A stretch of 10,265 nt of DNA. It comes from Rhodocyclales bacterium. GTDB taxonomy: Bacteria > Pseudomonadota > Gammaproteobacteria > Burkholderiales > Rhodocyclaceae. The DNA is taken from positions 1 through 10,265 of the forward strand of contig JAIOPW010000353.1 of the NCBI GenBank assembly GCA_021413665.1, given 5' to 3'. The position numbers and the translations under genes are program-made. The notes under the pieces were generated by a model. The model was not told the DNA's origin. It did no database searches and saw only the letters and a program-made list of their open reading frames with translations. This document shows, piece by piece, positions 1-6,012 of this stretch (position 1 is the first letter of the stretch; each line of letters starts with the position of its first letter).

Positions 1-195
1 CTGCTGCGGCCTGATATCCACGGTCTGCATGAAGCGCTTGAGGAAGGTGCTCCACAGGCCGAGCGCGGCGATTTCGTTGGCGCGGTCGTAATAGCGCGCG
101 ATGTCGGCGAAGGCATCGTTGAGGTCGTTGTTCCAGACATCGGCGAAGCGCTGCTCGCGGACTGCCTCGCGCGAGGCCAGGGGGGGAGGTGCCAT
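1..195 (-). CDS. UbiE/COQ5-like SAM-dependent methyltransferase, N-terminal fragment (runs off left edge)
   Basis: Only the first 65 codons are inside the window; the frame is open to base 1. The ATG at 195-193 is preceded by CTGGAG about 8 nt upstream, a good ribosome binding site. The stretch AFADIARYYDRANEIAALG followed by W..FLKRF and VDIRPQQ matches the N-terminus of UbiE/MenG-type methyltransferases, which read roughly VFD.VA..YD.MN...S.G....WKR and then V.PG just before the SAM-binding GxG motif. UbiE enzymes C-methylate quinone precursors in ubiquinone and menaquinone synthesis. The SAM-binding motif lies outside the window, so substrate cannot be judged, and the poorly conserved residues make a UbiE paralogue as likely as the housekeeping enzyme. 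It lies 100 bp downstream of the Fis-type gene on the same strand and may share its transcript. Confidence 0.62.
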   Translation of the reverse strand, partial: MAPPPLASREAVREQRFADVWNNDLNDAFADIARYYDRANEIAALGLWSTFLKRFMQTVDIRPQQ

Positions 196-295
196 TGTTG
201 ATTTCTCCAGCTCGGGGGTTGAATCATTGTTGAAGGCAGGGATTTAGCCTTCCAGAGGGCGGGGTGTCAAGTACGCGATCCCTGCGTTTGTGACG

Positions 296-511
296 TCAGG
301 ACTCACCTTTCGCCTTCACTCCCAGGCTGCGCAGCTTGTCCCAAAGTGTCTTGCGTGTGATGCCGAGCGCTTCGGCGGCGTTGGTCATGTGCCCGCCATG
401 CCGCTCCAGCACCACCAGCAGATTGTCCCGCCACAGGTCATCAGGTACTCCGGGCTGCACGGACACCAACGACAGGAACCTGTCGCCCTGCTTGCGCGTG
501 ATCTGCCTCAA
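296..511 (-). CDS. Stand-alone Fis-type helix-turn-helix protein
   Basis: A 71-residue protein whose C-terminal half is a Fis-type helix-turn-helix: roughly residues 25-66 read as LWRDNLLVVLERHGG, then TNAAEALGITRKTLWDKL, the usual pattern of the last domain of NtrC-type sigma-54 activators and of Fis. No AAA+ or receiver domain precedes it; an in-frame TAG at 526-524 closes the frame only five codons upstream. It is therefore either a small free-standing DNA-binding protein or the surviving tail of a larger activator. The start is uncertain: TTG at 511 follows a weak AGG, and no ATG precedes the domain. A perfect 24-bp palindrome lies 24 bp upstream. The residues before the domain (RQITRKQGDRFLSLVSV) match nothing I recognise. 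The targets are unknown. Confidence 0.6.
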   Translation of the reverse strand: MRQITRKQGDRFLSLVSVQPGVPDDLWRDNLLVVLERHGGHMTNAAEALGITRKTLWDKLRSLGVKAKGES

Positions 512-534
512 GTACCTGAATATCTACGCGGCGG

Positions 535-558
535 CCGACGCTCCCCGGGGAGCGTCGG
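535..558. repeat. Perfect 24-bp palindrome
   Basis: The half CCGACGCTCCCC at 535-546 is followed without a spacer by its exact reverse complement at 547-558. It sits between the stop of the lipoprotein gene (609) and the start of the Fis-type gene (511). As RNA it would form a 10-bp GC-rich stem with a 4-nt loop, but neither strand has a T-run after it, so it is not a classical intrinsic terminator. It may be a symmetrical operator for a dimeric regulator such as the adjacent Fis-type protein, or a factor-dependent termination or mRNA-stabilising hairpin at the end of the lipoprotein transcript. Confidence 0.85.
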
Positions 559-608
559 AAGACCCTGGCTTGCCGACGGCAGACTGAAGCGTCCTGCAGG
601 CTGCCGTA

Positions 609-1337
609 TCAGCGCTCGGGCAGATACAGCGTCGCACCGGCGGCCAGCTTGACCTCGTCGATGTGATAAATCGCGTTCGCGGTGCGCGCATGCATGTGGA
701 TGTTGCCGGGGTTGGTGGCATGGCGTGACGAGCGGAAGCCCAGCACCTCGACGGGCTCGTTGCTCAGGTTGAACCTGGTCTTGAGGACACCGACCTTTTC
801 CTTGGTCATCGGCTTGCCGTCGTCCTGATAATTGACGATATGTACGCTGGCCGACTCGATCGTGCCCTTGACCAGGAAGGGCAAGGGCTTGTTGGGATCG
901 GTGATGCCGTTGGCGGCGGCGAGTTCGCTGATCACGTCATTGACTTCCGCGTAGCTCAGCACGCGGTTCGGCATGGCCACGGCTTTCCAGGACTTGACCT
1001 GGGACCAGATCAGCCACGAGGCATAGGCATCGATGTTGCGCACGATGGCAGGCTTGCCATTCACGATCATGCCCATGACCGGATCCGAGTCCCACATGGC
1101 CACCTCGCCCTTGATGCCGGATACCGGGCCCAGGGCATACATGTTGCCCGCCTGTGCCAGCGGACGCAGCGGCATGGTGGCGCCGATTTCGGACTTCATC
1201 AGCGTGTCGCTGCCCACGCCGCGCCACTGCGCGTTCCAGCCGGTGGGGTCCGGGCTCGTTGCGTTCGTTATCGTCGTGGCGCAGCCGCCGGCGGCAAGTG
1301 CCGCCGCAACCGCAAGGCCGATGGTGTTCAGTTTCAT
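609..1337 (-). CDS. Putative lipoprotein with distant resemblance to alpha-acetolactate decarboxylase
   Basis: A 242-residue exported protein. Residues 1-19 form a signal peptide ending in LAAGGC, a weak lipobox with Cys19 as the possible lipidated residue. The ATG is preceded by GGGAGG with 5 nt spacing. The body recalls alpha-acetolactate decarboxylase (ALDC). An IKGEV segment (Glu78) corresponds to the D-G-E-L/V strand of ALDC. A FLVKGTIESASVHI strand (154-167) follows. Near the C-terminus lies a HxH motif (His214, His216) with a third histidine at 225 in YHIDEV, placed like the three zinc-binding histidines of ALDC (YHLHF..., then GHVLDF). Known ALDCs are soluble, zinc-dependent and turn acetolactate into acetoin. 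An exported relative would probably do something else, and the resemblance is from memory of the motif order. It follows the rhodanese gene after 33 bp, probably in one operon. Confidence 0.45.
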   Translation of the reverse strand: MKLNTIGLAVAAALAAGGCATTITNATSPDPTGWNAQWRGVGSDTLMKSEIGATMPLRPLAQAGNMYALGPVSGIKGEVAMWDSDPVMGMIVNGKPAIVRNIDAYASWLIWSQVKSWKAVAMPNRVLSYAEVNDVISELAAANGITDPNKPLPFLVKGTIESASVHIVNYQDDGKPMTKEKVGVLKTRFNLSNEPVEVLGFRSSRHATNPGNIHMHARTANAIYHIDEVKLAAGATLYLPER

Positions 1338-1370
1338 GGTGTCCTCCCTGTCGTGTGTGGTGAAACGGAC

Positions 1371-2306
1371 CTACAAAGAAAAATCAGCGTCGAATGGCGC
1401 GTCGCCCTGGACTACGGGCAAAGTCAGCGAGTGATCCCACTGGCTCCAGCCACCGTTGAAGAAACGCACGTCCCGGTAGCCCAATGCCTTGAGTTGCAGC
1501 CAGGCCAGCGTGGAGCGGAAGCCGTCGTGGCAATAGGTGATGACCGTGGCGTCCTTCGGCACGTCCTTGTACAGCGCGGCAAGCTGTTCGAGGGACAACC
1601 ATTTCTGCGACTGGGCATCGGTGCCGTCGAGGCTGACGACATTGATGGCGCCGGGGATATGCCCGCCCTGCACCGAATGTCGAATGACTTTGCCGGAGTA
1701 CATGTCGCGCGGGCGGACGTCGACCAGAGCCACCTTCGGCTCGCGGCGGACCACGACGCGCTCATAGACCTCGGTCCACTCGACAAGCATGGCGCGATTG
1801 CCCGCCTTCAGCGACACCCTGCCCGGCTTGCGTCGCACCGCTTCCTTGTTCAGGTCGTTGAATGCCGTCCATTCGACTGTACCGCCGTCGAGGAGCTTGA
1901 CGCGAGCCATGTCATAGCCGTAGTAGGCGAGCAGGAAGTAGAGCCGGGAGGCCAGCACCGAGCGCGAATCGTCATAGATCACCAGCGTCGAATCGTCATC
2001 CACACCCCAGCCCCGCAACGTGGCCTGAAACACCTCGCGCGCGGGCAGGCGCATCAGCACCGCATCGGCGTTGTCACCCAGATCCTTGAAGCGCGCGACC
2101 TGGATCGCACCGGGAACATGGCCGACGGTCTGGTAACGATGCGGGAAATAGCGTACTTCCAGCACGACCAGTTTCGGATCCTTGAGCTTGCCTTCCAGCC
2201 AGCCGGCATCGACGAGAAAGTCAGGTGCGGCGGCATGGACAACTCCTGTCACCAACAGCAAAAGCAGGAAGCGGTACAGTCGAACACGGAAAAGGAGGGG
2301 CGGCAC
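1371..2306 (-). CDS. Periplasmic two-domain rhodanese (thiosulfate/3-mercaptopyruvate sulfurtransferase type)
   Basis: A 311-residue protein with a signal peptide (basic residues 7-12, hydrophobic 13-23, cleavage likely after VHA at 25). Two tandem rhodanese domains follow. The first (about 30-150) has GHVPGAI at 62-68 but an aspartate-containing YDDSRS loop in place of the active cysteine, so it is the usual inactive structural domain. The second (about 175-305) has GGHIPGAIN at 214-222 and the active-site loop CHDGFRST with catalytic Cys259. The family moves sulfane sulfur from thiosulfate or a similar donor to a thiophilic acceptor; the natural donor and acceptor here are unknown. The start is GTG at 2306, supported by AAGGA about 8 nt upstream; no better ATG precedes the signal peptide. 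The gene lies 108 bp downstream of the Crp/Fnr regulator and just upstream of the lipoprotein gene. Confidence 0.9.
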   Translation of the reverse strand: MPPLLFRVRLYRFLLLLLVTGVVHAAAPDFLVDAGWLEGKLKDPKLVVLEVRYFPHRYQTVGHVPGAIQVARFKDLGDNADAVLMRLPAREVFQATLRGWGVDDDSTLVIYDDSRSVLASRLYFLLAYYGYDMARVKLLDGGTVEWTAFNDLNKEAVRRKPGRVSLKAGNRAMLVEWTEVYERVVVRREPKVALVDVRPRDMYSGKVIRHSVQGGHIPGAINVVSLDGTDAQSQKWLSLEQLAALYKDVPKDATVITYCHDGFRSTLAWLQLKALGYRDVRFFNGGWSQWDHSLTLPVVQGDAPFDADFSL

Positions 2307-2339
2307 CGGGCTTCCTTCGGGTTGATTGGCGGAGCCCCT

Positions 2340-2380
2340 ACCTTACCGGCGCCCCATCCGCCGCACCATGACTGCAATCA
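2340..2380 (-). promoter_or_regulatory. Candidate Crp/Fnr-type operator and -10 element upstream of rhodanese
   Basis: On the minus strand the sequence CTGATTGCAGTCAT covers 2381-2368 and contains the TGA-N6-TCA core at 2380-2369. This is the shared core of CRP and FNR sites, and it matches the FNR core TGATnnnnATCA in 7 of 8 bases. A poor -10 hexamer TAAGGT lies at 2345-2340. The centres are 32 bp apart (2374.5 to 2342.5), the spacing of class II activated promoters where the activator sits at -41.5. This predicts a transcript start near 2333, about 27 nt before the rhodanese GTG. Matching of bases and spacing is seen; function is inferred. Confidence 0.4.
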
Positions 2381-2414
2381 GTGTGCAGCGCAACAACACC
2401 GTCGAATCGGCTCT

Positions 2415-3008
2415 TCAGCGCACGTGCAGATTGGTGCCCTCGCCTTCGATGCGGCCCTCCTCGCGCAGTCGTGCCAGCGCGCGATAGAGGCTTTCCGGTT
2501 GCAGCCCGAGTTCGCCCGCCCAGTCAGCCAGCGAACCGGCCAACACGACCCGGCCATCGGGGCCGGCTTCGCAGATCAGGTAATGCACGATGCGATCCTC
2601 GGCGCGGCGCAACCGCACCCGTTCGTAGCGCGAACATTGGCGTCGGGCGTTGCGCACCTGAGCCAGCAGGAAGGCCGTGGCGAATCCGGGATCGGCCTGA
2701 AACGCCGCCAGCACCGCCGCCTTGGGCAGCGCGAGCAGTTCGCTGGAGACGCGGGCATGGGCGGCACAGGTATAGCGATCGACCGCCAGCGCCGGTTCGC
2801 CGAAGAATTCGCCGCCGCTGGCACGCACCATGACCATGGCTTCGCCATCGGCCGAATAGCGCACCGCTTCCATCTCGCCCTGACGGACAAAGAACAGCGA
2901 TTGCACGGCATCGTCGAACCGAAACAGGCTTTGCTTGCGCTTGAGCGACACCGTGCGGGCAAGTGCGCGCAGGGATTCGGGGACGTAATCGGGAAGGTCG
3001 GCGTTCAT
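2415..3008 (-). CDS. Crp/Fnr-family transcriptional regulator
   Basis: A 197-residue protein with the standard layout: a cyclic-nucleotide-binding-like beta-roll (about 15-110, including LFFVRQGEMEAVR and GEFFGEPAL), a dimer helix (about 115-148) and a winged helix-turn-helix (about 155-197, VLAGSLADWAGELGLQPES then LYRALARLREEG). The recognition helix carries Glu172 and Arg176 with the E-x-x-x-R spacing that contacts TGA half-sites in CRP and FNR. The N-terminus lacks the FNR iron-sulfur cysteine cluster; Cys81, Cys125 and Cys146 are scattered, so an oxygen-sensing cluster is not supported and the effector is unknown. ATG at 3008 is chosen although it lacks a clear ribosome binding site; a TTG at 3053 would add 15 unlikely residues. 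It starts 49 bp after the metal exporter gene. A TGA-N6-TCA site lies just downstream, before the rhodanese gene. Confidence 0.88.
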   Translation of the reverse strand: MNADLPDYVPESLRALARTVSLKRKQSLFRFDDAVQSLFFVRQGEMEAVRYSADGEAMVMVRASGGEFFGEPALAVDRYTCAAHARVSSELLALPKAAVLAAFQADPGFATAFLLAQVRNARRQCSRYERVRLRRAEDRIVHYLICEAGPDGRVVLAGSLADWAGELGLQPESLYRALARLREEGRIEGEGTNLHVR

Positions 3009-3057
3009 CGGACGACAGCATAACGAAAGTCGGCGCCGGCGGGACGGCGACAAGCAC

Positions 3058-3963
3058 TCACTGCCGCCGCGTCAGCGGCACCCACTGAACCGCCTCGGGC
3101 TGGAAGGTGGCATGCCCGATGCCGTGGTCGTCGGCCGTGTGGCGCAGCGCGTGGAGCACGGCGGGCCAGTCCGCCATATCCCCGATCCGGACATGCGCCG
3201 AGAGCGCCAACCGCTCGCCGGACAGCGACCACACATGCAGGTCGTGCACCTCGATCACGCCCGGCACGGCAGCCAGTTCGCGTCCGAGTTGCGGCAGCGA
3301 AACGGCGAAAGGCACGCCGTCCAGCAGCCCGTGCACCGCGTCGCGCAGCAGGCGCAGGCTGGCCGCCAGCACCAGGCCGCCGATCAGCAGCGACAGCAGC
3401 GGGTCGATCGGCGTCCAGCCGGTGGCCCACACCACGATGCCGGCGACAATGGCCGCCACCGAACCCAGCACATCGCCCATTACATGCAGGAAGGCGCCGC
3501 GCACGTTCATGTTGTCCTGGCCGTGCGACAGTTTCCAGGCCACCAGCAGGTTCACGGCCAGCCCGATCACCGCCACCACGCCGACCAGCGCGCCGTCCAC
3601 CGGCTGCGGCGACTGGAAACGCGACCAGGCTTCGACGCCGATGCCGAACACCACGGCCAGCATCGCCAGCGCATTCACCAGCGCCGCCAGCAGTTCGACG
3701 CGTCCGAGGCCGAAACTGTGGCGCGCCGAGGGCGGCCGCGCCGCAATCCACGACGCCAGCAGCGCCAGGCCCAGCGCCGCGCCATCGGTCACCATGTGGC
3801 CGGCATCGGCCAGCAGCGCCAGCGAACCGCCGCGCCAGCCGGCGACGGCCTCGACCAGCGCGTACGCCCAGGTCAGCGTCAGCGCCAGCAGCAGGCGTTG
3901 GCGCTGCTCCGGCGCTCCGGTCGCGGCATGACGGTAATGATGTTCGTGCGATCCGGCGTTCAT
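3058..3963 (-). CDS. Cation diffusion facilitator (CzcD/ZitB-like) metal exporter
   Basis: A 301-residue inner-membrane protein of the CDF family, which exports Zn(II), and in some members Co, Cd, Ni or Fe(II), in exchange for protons. It has a His-rich N-terminus (His6, His8, His9, His12), six hydrophobic segments between about 24 and 208, and a cytosolic C-terminal domain (about 213-301). The transport site is complete: HMVTD gives His56 and Asp60 in helix 2, HVMGD gives His160 and Asp164 in helix 5. This His/Asp set is typical of zinc-preferring members. C-terminal histidines in EVHDLHVWS (240, 243) and at 280 and 284 fit the cytosolic metal site. Length is normal. The ATG at 3963 has only a weak AGAG upstream. 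The strong terminator of the preceding gene ends 32 bp before this start, so its promoter must be compact or it depends on read-through. Confidence 0.93.
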   Translation of the reverse strand: MNAGSHEHHYRHAATGAPEQRQRLLLALTLTWAYALVEAVAGWRGGSLALLADAGHMVTDGAALGLALLASWIAARPPSARHSFGLGRVELLAALVNALAMLAVVFGIGVEAWSRFQSPQPVDGALVGVVAVIGLAVNLLVAWKLSHGQDNMNVRGAFLHVMGDVLGSVAAIVAGIVVWATGWTPIDPLLSLLIGGLVLAASLRLLRDAVHGLLDGVPFAVSLPQLGRELAAVPGVIEVHDLHVWSLSGERLALSAHVRIGDMADWPAVLHALRHTADDHGIGHATFQPEAVQWVPLTRRQ

Positions 3964-3995
3964 TCTCTGCGTCTGCTGGTCGTGCGGAAGAAACA

Positions 3996-4025
3996 GGCGG
4001 CCGACGTATCCTGCCGTCGGCCGCC
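3996..4025 (-). terminator. Intrinsic terminator of the Met-rich protein gene
   Basis: The arms GGCGGCCGACG (3996-4006) and CGTCGGCCGCC (4015-4025) pair perfectly, giving an 11-bp GC-rich stem with an 8-nt loop. On the minus strand the stem is followed by TGTTTCTTCC, a moderately U-rich tail. It begins 23 nt after the stop codon of the small secreted protein gene, so it ends that transcript. Confidence 0.8.
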
Positions 4026-4048
4026 GCGAACGGGGTTCACCGACCAGC

Positions 4049-4429
4049 CTACTTGAACTGTCCGCGTGCCTTCATGCGGTCACAGGCGTTGGCGCGGGGA
4101 GCGGGCAGGGTCTGGCCCTTTTCCTTGGCCTTGACTTCCATCGCCGTGTGATGCTCGGCCTGGTAGGCCTTGCATTCGTCGAAGGTCTTGAACGACCACA
4201 TTTTCTGCTGGTGCGCCGTGCGCTCTTCGGCGGTCATCAGCGACCAGCCCGGTGTGTTGCCCTTATTGAAGGCGTAGCGTCCGCCCTTGCCGGGCCCCAT
4301 GCCAGCCTGGCCCGGGCCCATTCCGCTCATTCCACCCATGCCACCCATTCCCTGACCGGGCTGGGCGAAGGTCGGCGCGGCGATTGCGGCGCCAAGCAGG
4401 GTTATCAATGTGATGTGAGAGAGTTTCAT
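4049..4429 (-). CDS. Small secreted Met/Gly-rich protein of unknown function
   Basis: A 126-residue protein with a clear signal peptide (KLSHITLITLLGAAIAA, cleavage likely after TFA at 22). The mature N-terminus (about 24-50) is Gly/Met-rich with repeated GMG/GMGP units and seven methionines. A conserved-looking domain follows: PGWSLMTAEERTAHQQKM (60-77), Cys86 in DECKAY, HH at 93-94 and LPAPRANACDRMK with Cys116. I recall similar short periplasmic proteins in proteobacteria, often near metal-handling genes, but know of no assigned role. The two cysteines could form a disulfide, and the Met-rich stretch could bind Cu(I) or Ag(I); both are inference. ATG at 4429 is preferred because GAAGGGAAG lies just upstream and the hydrophobic core follows at once; an ATG at 4444 would add five residues. 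It forms its own transcript ahead of the terminator at 4025-3996. Confidence 0.75.
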   Translation of the reverse strand: MKLSHITLITLLGAAIAAPTFAQPGQGMGGMGGMSGMGPGQAGMGPGKGGRYAFNKGNTPGWSLMTAEERTAHQQKMWSFKTFDECKAYQAEHHTAMEVKAKEKGQTLPAPRANACDRMKARGQFK

Positions 4430-4449
4430 TTTGCTTCCCTTCATTTGAA

Positions 4450-4471
4450 GTTACCCGACGGATGTCGTAAC
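4450..4471 (-). promoter_or_regulatory. GTTAC inverted repeat in the leader of the Met-rich protein gene
   Basis: GTTAC at 4450-4454 and GTAAC at 4467-4471 are inverted, with an inner GAC/GTC pair (4457-4459 and 4464-4466). The dyad lies 21-42 bp upstream of the chosen ATG. It may be an operator or a weak leader hairpin. The same pentamer occurs twice in front of the response regulator gene (6868-6882). On the minus strand a TTGACT resembling a -35 box lies at 4484-4479, but no convincing -10 follows. Confidence 0.25.
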
Positions 4472-4558
4472 AATTCAAGTCAAGACCATGCCAGTCCGAA
4501 CCGCAAGTGCCGCTTCGCAACACTATGTAAGTGCGCGTTGCGACTCCGGCGAGGGCGG

Positions 4559-4580
4559 GCGGCGGTGCGAAATCCGCCGC
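4559..4580 (-). other. GC-rich hairpin downstream of the decayed barrel gene
   Basis: GCGGCGG (4559-4565) and CCGCCGC (4574-4580) pair perfectly around an 8-nt loop. It lies 54 nt past the former stop codon of the outer-membrane pseudogene. No T-run follows on either strand, so an intrinsic terminator is possible but not convincing. The rest of the 204-bp gap between 4430 and 4633 holds no coding signal that I can see. Confidence 0.3.
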
Positions 4581-4633
4581 AGACAAAGTTCGGGACGGCG
4601 CTCACCGCTCCACCGCCCATAATGGAATGGCCA

Positions 4634-5565
4634 TCAGAAGTAAAAGCGCGCCATCAGCTCCAGCTTGCGCGCGTTCTGCTTCTCGCCGAACTCCGTGCCG
4701 CTGCCGCCCTTGAGCCAGCTGCGCGCAGGCGCAGTTCGGGGTTGGTGATGCCAGTGTAGAGCAGTTCAGGCGTCAGCGACCAGCTGCGGTCGTCGAGATT
4801 GGCGATCAGCGTCGCCGAGGGCGTGAAGTAGACGATGTCGAAGGGTTCTTTCTGACGCGCCCGCAGGTAGCGGTAGCACAGGCCGAGCAGGTAGCTGGTA
4901 GCGTCGCGGGTGTCGGTGCTGACATTGCCGGCGGCGTCTATGCGCCGCGTTTCGACGTCGCGCAGGCGCGCCCATGCGCCATGAATCTCCAGCGCGCTGC
5001 TGAGGTTGCGCGAGAAGTCGATGCTGACGCGCGGGCTGCGACTGCCGACGCCCAGCCAGGTGAGATCGATGTCAGTGTCGAAGTAGAGCAGGCAGAGCTT
5101 CGCTGCGGCGTTGACCCGGTTCAGCTTGCCGAAGTCATGGTTGGTTTGCGTGCCGACCGGACTCCAGGCGTAGCCCTGGCCCCATTTCGCCGCCATCTTG
5201 CCGACATCGGGCGTAAAGCCTGGATCGGGATTGAACGAAGCGCGCGCTGCCTTCGCAGACCAGATTGTCGCGTCGCATCTCTGCGCTGGCGCGCAGGTTG
5301 AAGGTCGCGATGCCCTGCGTGTACCTGGCGTTGAGCTTGAGCGTGGCGGCGTTGCGGTCGAGCGTGTCGCGGGCAAGGCCGTTCAGGGTATAGAAGGAGC
5401 CGTCGCGGTTGAGCCAGAAACGATCCGCCTTGCTTCGACGTAGCCGCCCAAATCGACAGGCTTCTTCTCGAACTCGGCGGCGTCGAACTTGAACTCCTCC
5501 GCTCACGCCGTGGCTGCCAGCAGGCAGGCGGGCGGGCGGGCGGGCGCGGCAAAGCGTGGCTTCAT
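4634..5565 (-). pseudogene. Decayed outer-membrane beta-barrel protein (partner of the LolA-like gene)
   Basis: Reading across frames recovers one ancestral protein. It starts with ATG at 5565 and a signal peptide (MKPRFAAPARPPACLLAATA), then hits a TGA at 5505-5503. AEEFKFDAAEFEKKPVDLGG continues in the same frame beyond it. Near 5427-5436 one base is missing and the frame moves to ADRFWLNRDGSFYTLN... (to about 5245). A second shift with loss of a few codons near 5234-5252 leads to FNPDPGFTPDVGKMAAKWG. A third near 4715-4724 restores WLKGGSGTEFGEKQ and the terminal aromatic LELMARFYF before TGA at 4636-4634. Joins such as AWSPVG/TQTNHDFG and LGLCY/RYLRARQKEP look like in-frame deletions compared with relatives as I remember them. 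Terminal Phe and alternating strands mark an outer-membrane barrel. Relatives sit with a LolA-like protein and an RND/MMPL exporter. Confidence 0.85.
5530..5545. repeat. Four tandem GGGC tetranucleotides in the signal-peptide region of the pseudogene
   Basis: GGGC occurs four times in a row at 5530-5545, next to a CAGG-CAGG doublet (5521-5528). On the coding (minus) strand it gives the unusual ARPPAC run in the signal peptide. Short tandem repeats like this slip during replication, and a slip changes the frame. Confidence 0.75.
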
Positions 5566-5572
5566 TTGGGTT

Positions 5573-6012
5573 TCACTTGCGCAAGTCCTCGCCGCGCGGC
5601 AGATAGTTGAGCGAGAACACCTCGTCGGGAAAGTCGCGCTTCTTGATCTTCACGTAGAGCATCACCGACTTGTAGTTCTTGTACGGCGGGCTGTCGGTCT
5701 CGATCGTCGCCGGGCGCTTGATGCCGCCGCCAAAATCCTTGGTGTCCCTGAAGCGCAGCGTCTTGATCAGTAGGCCGCTGGCGGCGCAGCACTCCATTTC
5801 GGTCGGTCGCGTCGTCATCTTGCCACCCACATCTTGAGTTTGTCGTAGGCCACCTTGCCGGTCCTGGCCTTGAGCGTCAGCAGGTAGCGATCCTTCTCTT
5901 CCGTCGCCGACTCGACGTTGTACTCGGCCGTGTAGTCGATGCGCAGGATGTCGCCGACGCAGTAGGTCGTGGTCAGCTTGCTTGCGGTGACCAGGCTCAG
6001 GTCAGTGTTCCA
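5573..6012 (-). pseudogene. Truncated and frameshifted LolA-like outer-membrane lipoprotein-sorting protein
   Basis: The C-terminal part of a LolA-like protein survives in two frames. Frame one, open from the stop codon at 6015-6013, reads GDILRIDYTAEYNVE, then KDRYLLTLKARTGKVAYDKL and KMWVAR before TGA at 5817-5815. Frame two starts at the overlapping ATG (5818) and reads RPTEMECCAASGLLIKTL, DFGGGIKRPATIETDSP and DEVFSLNYLPRGEDLRK to TGA at 5575-5573. A single-base loss near 5815-5822 would join them. These strings match the C-terminal half of the Pfam LolA_like family; the signal peptide and the first 80-100 residues of the family are absent. The remnant abuts the DUF4395 stop codon in the same frame, and its own stop is 7 nt before the barrel pseudogene start, the ancestral operon order. 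It would originally have bound a lipidic ligand or lipoprotein in the periplasm. Confidence 0.85.

Noticed and set aside
291..298. TGACGTCA octamer at the end of the Fis-type gene
   Set aside because: An 8-bp palindrome that overlaps the stop codon is within chance expectation and no partner site is seen.
840..3023. A 727-codon open frame on the plus strand across three minus-strand genes
   Set aside because: It is antisense to the lipoprotein, rhodanese and Crp/Fnr genes, all with clear family motifs. Its product is rich in His, Gln, Arg and Gly with no domain, as expected from a GC-rich shadow frame.
3107..4056. Long plus-strand open frames opposite the metal exporter
   Set aside because: The CDF reading on the minus strand has complete metal-site motifs; the opposite frames give low-complexity Ser/Pro/Arg or His/Gln/Arg peptides.
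4445..4633. Search for a small gene or RNA in the gap between the Met-rich gene and the barrel pseudogene
   Set aside because: No frame with a good start and plausible protein and no structured RNA that I recognise; only a GTTAC dyad and a GC-rich hairpin stand out.
4148..4759. A 203-codon plus-strand open frame covering the Met-rich gene and the gap after it
   Set aside because: It is antisense to a gene with a convincing signal peptide, ribosome binding site and terminator, and its product shows no recognisable motif.
5573..5830. An intact 85-residue LolA-like gene starting at ATG 5830
   Set aside because: Homology continues upstream in another frame, and the piece lacks a signal peptide and most of the fold, so it is part of a pseudogene rather than a complete small gene.
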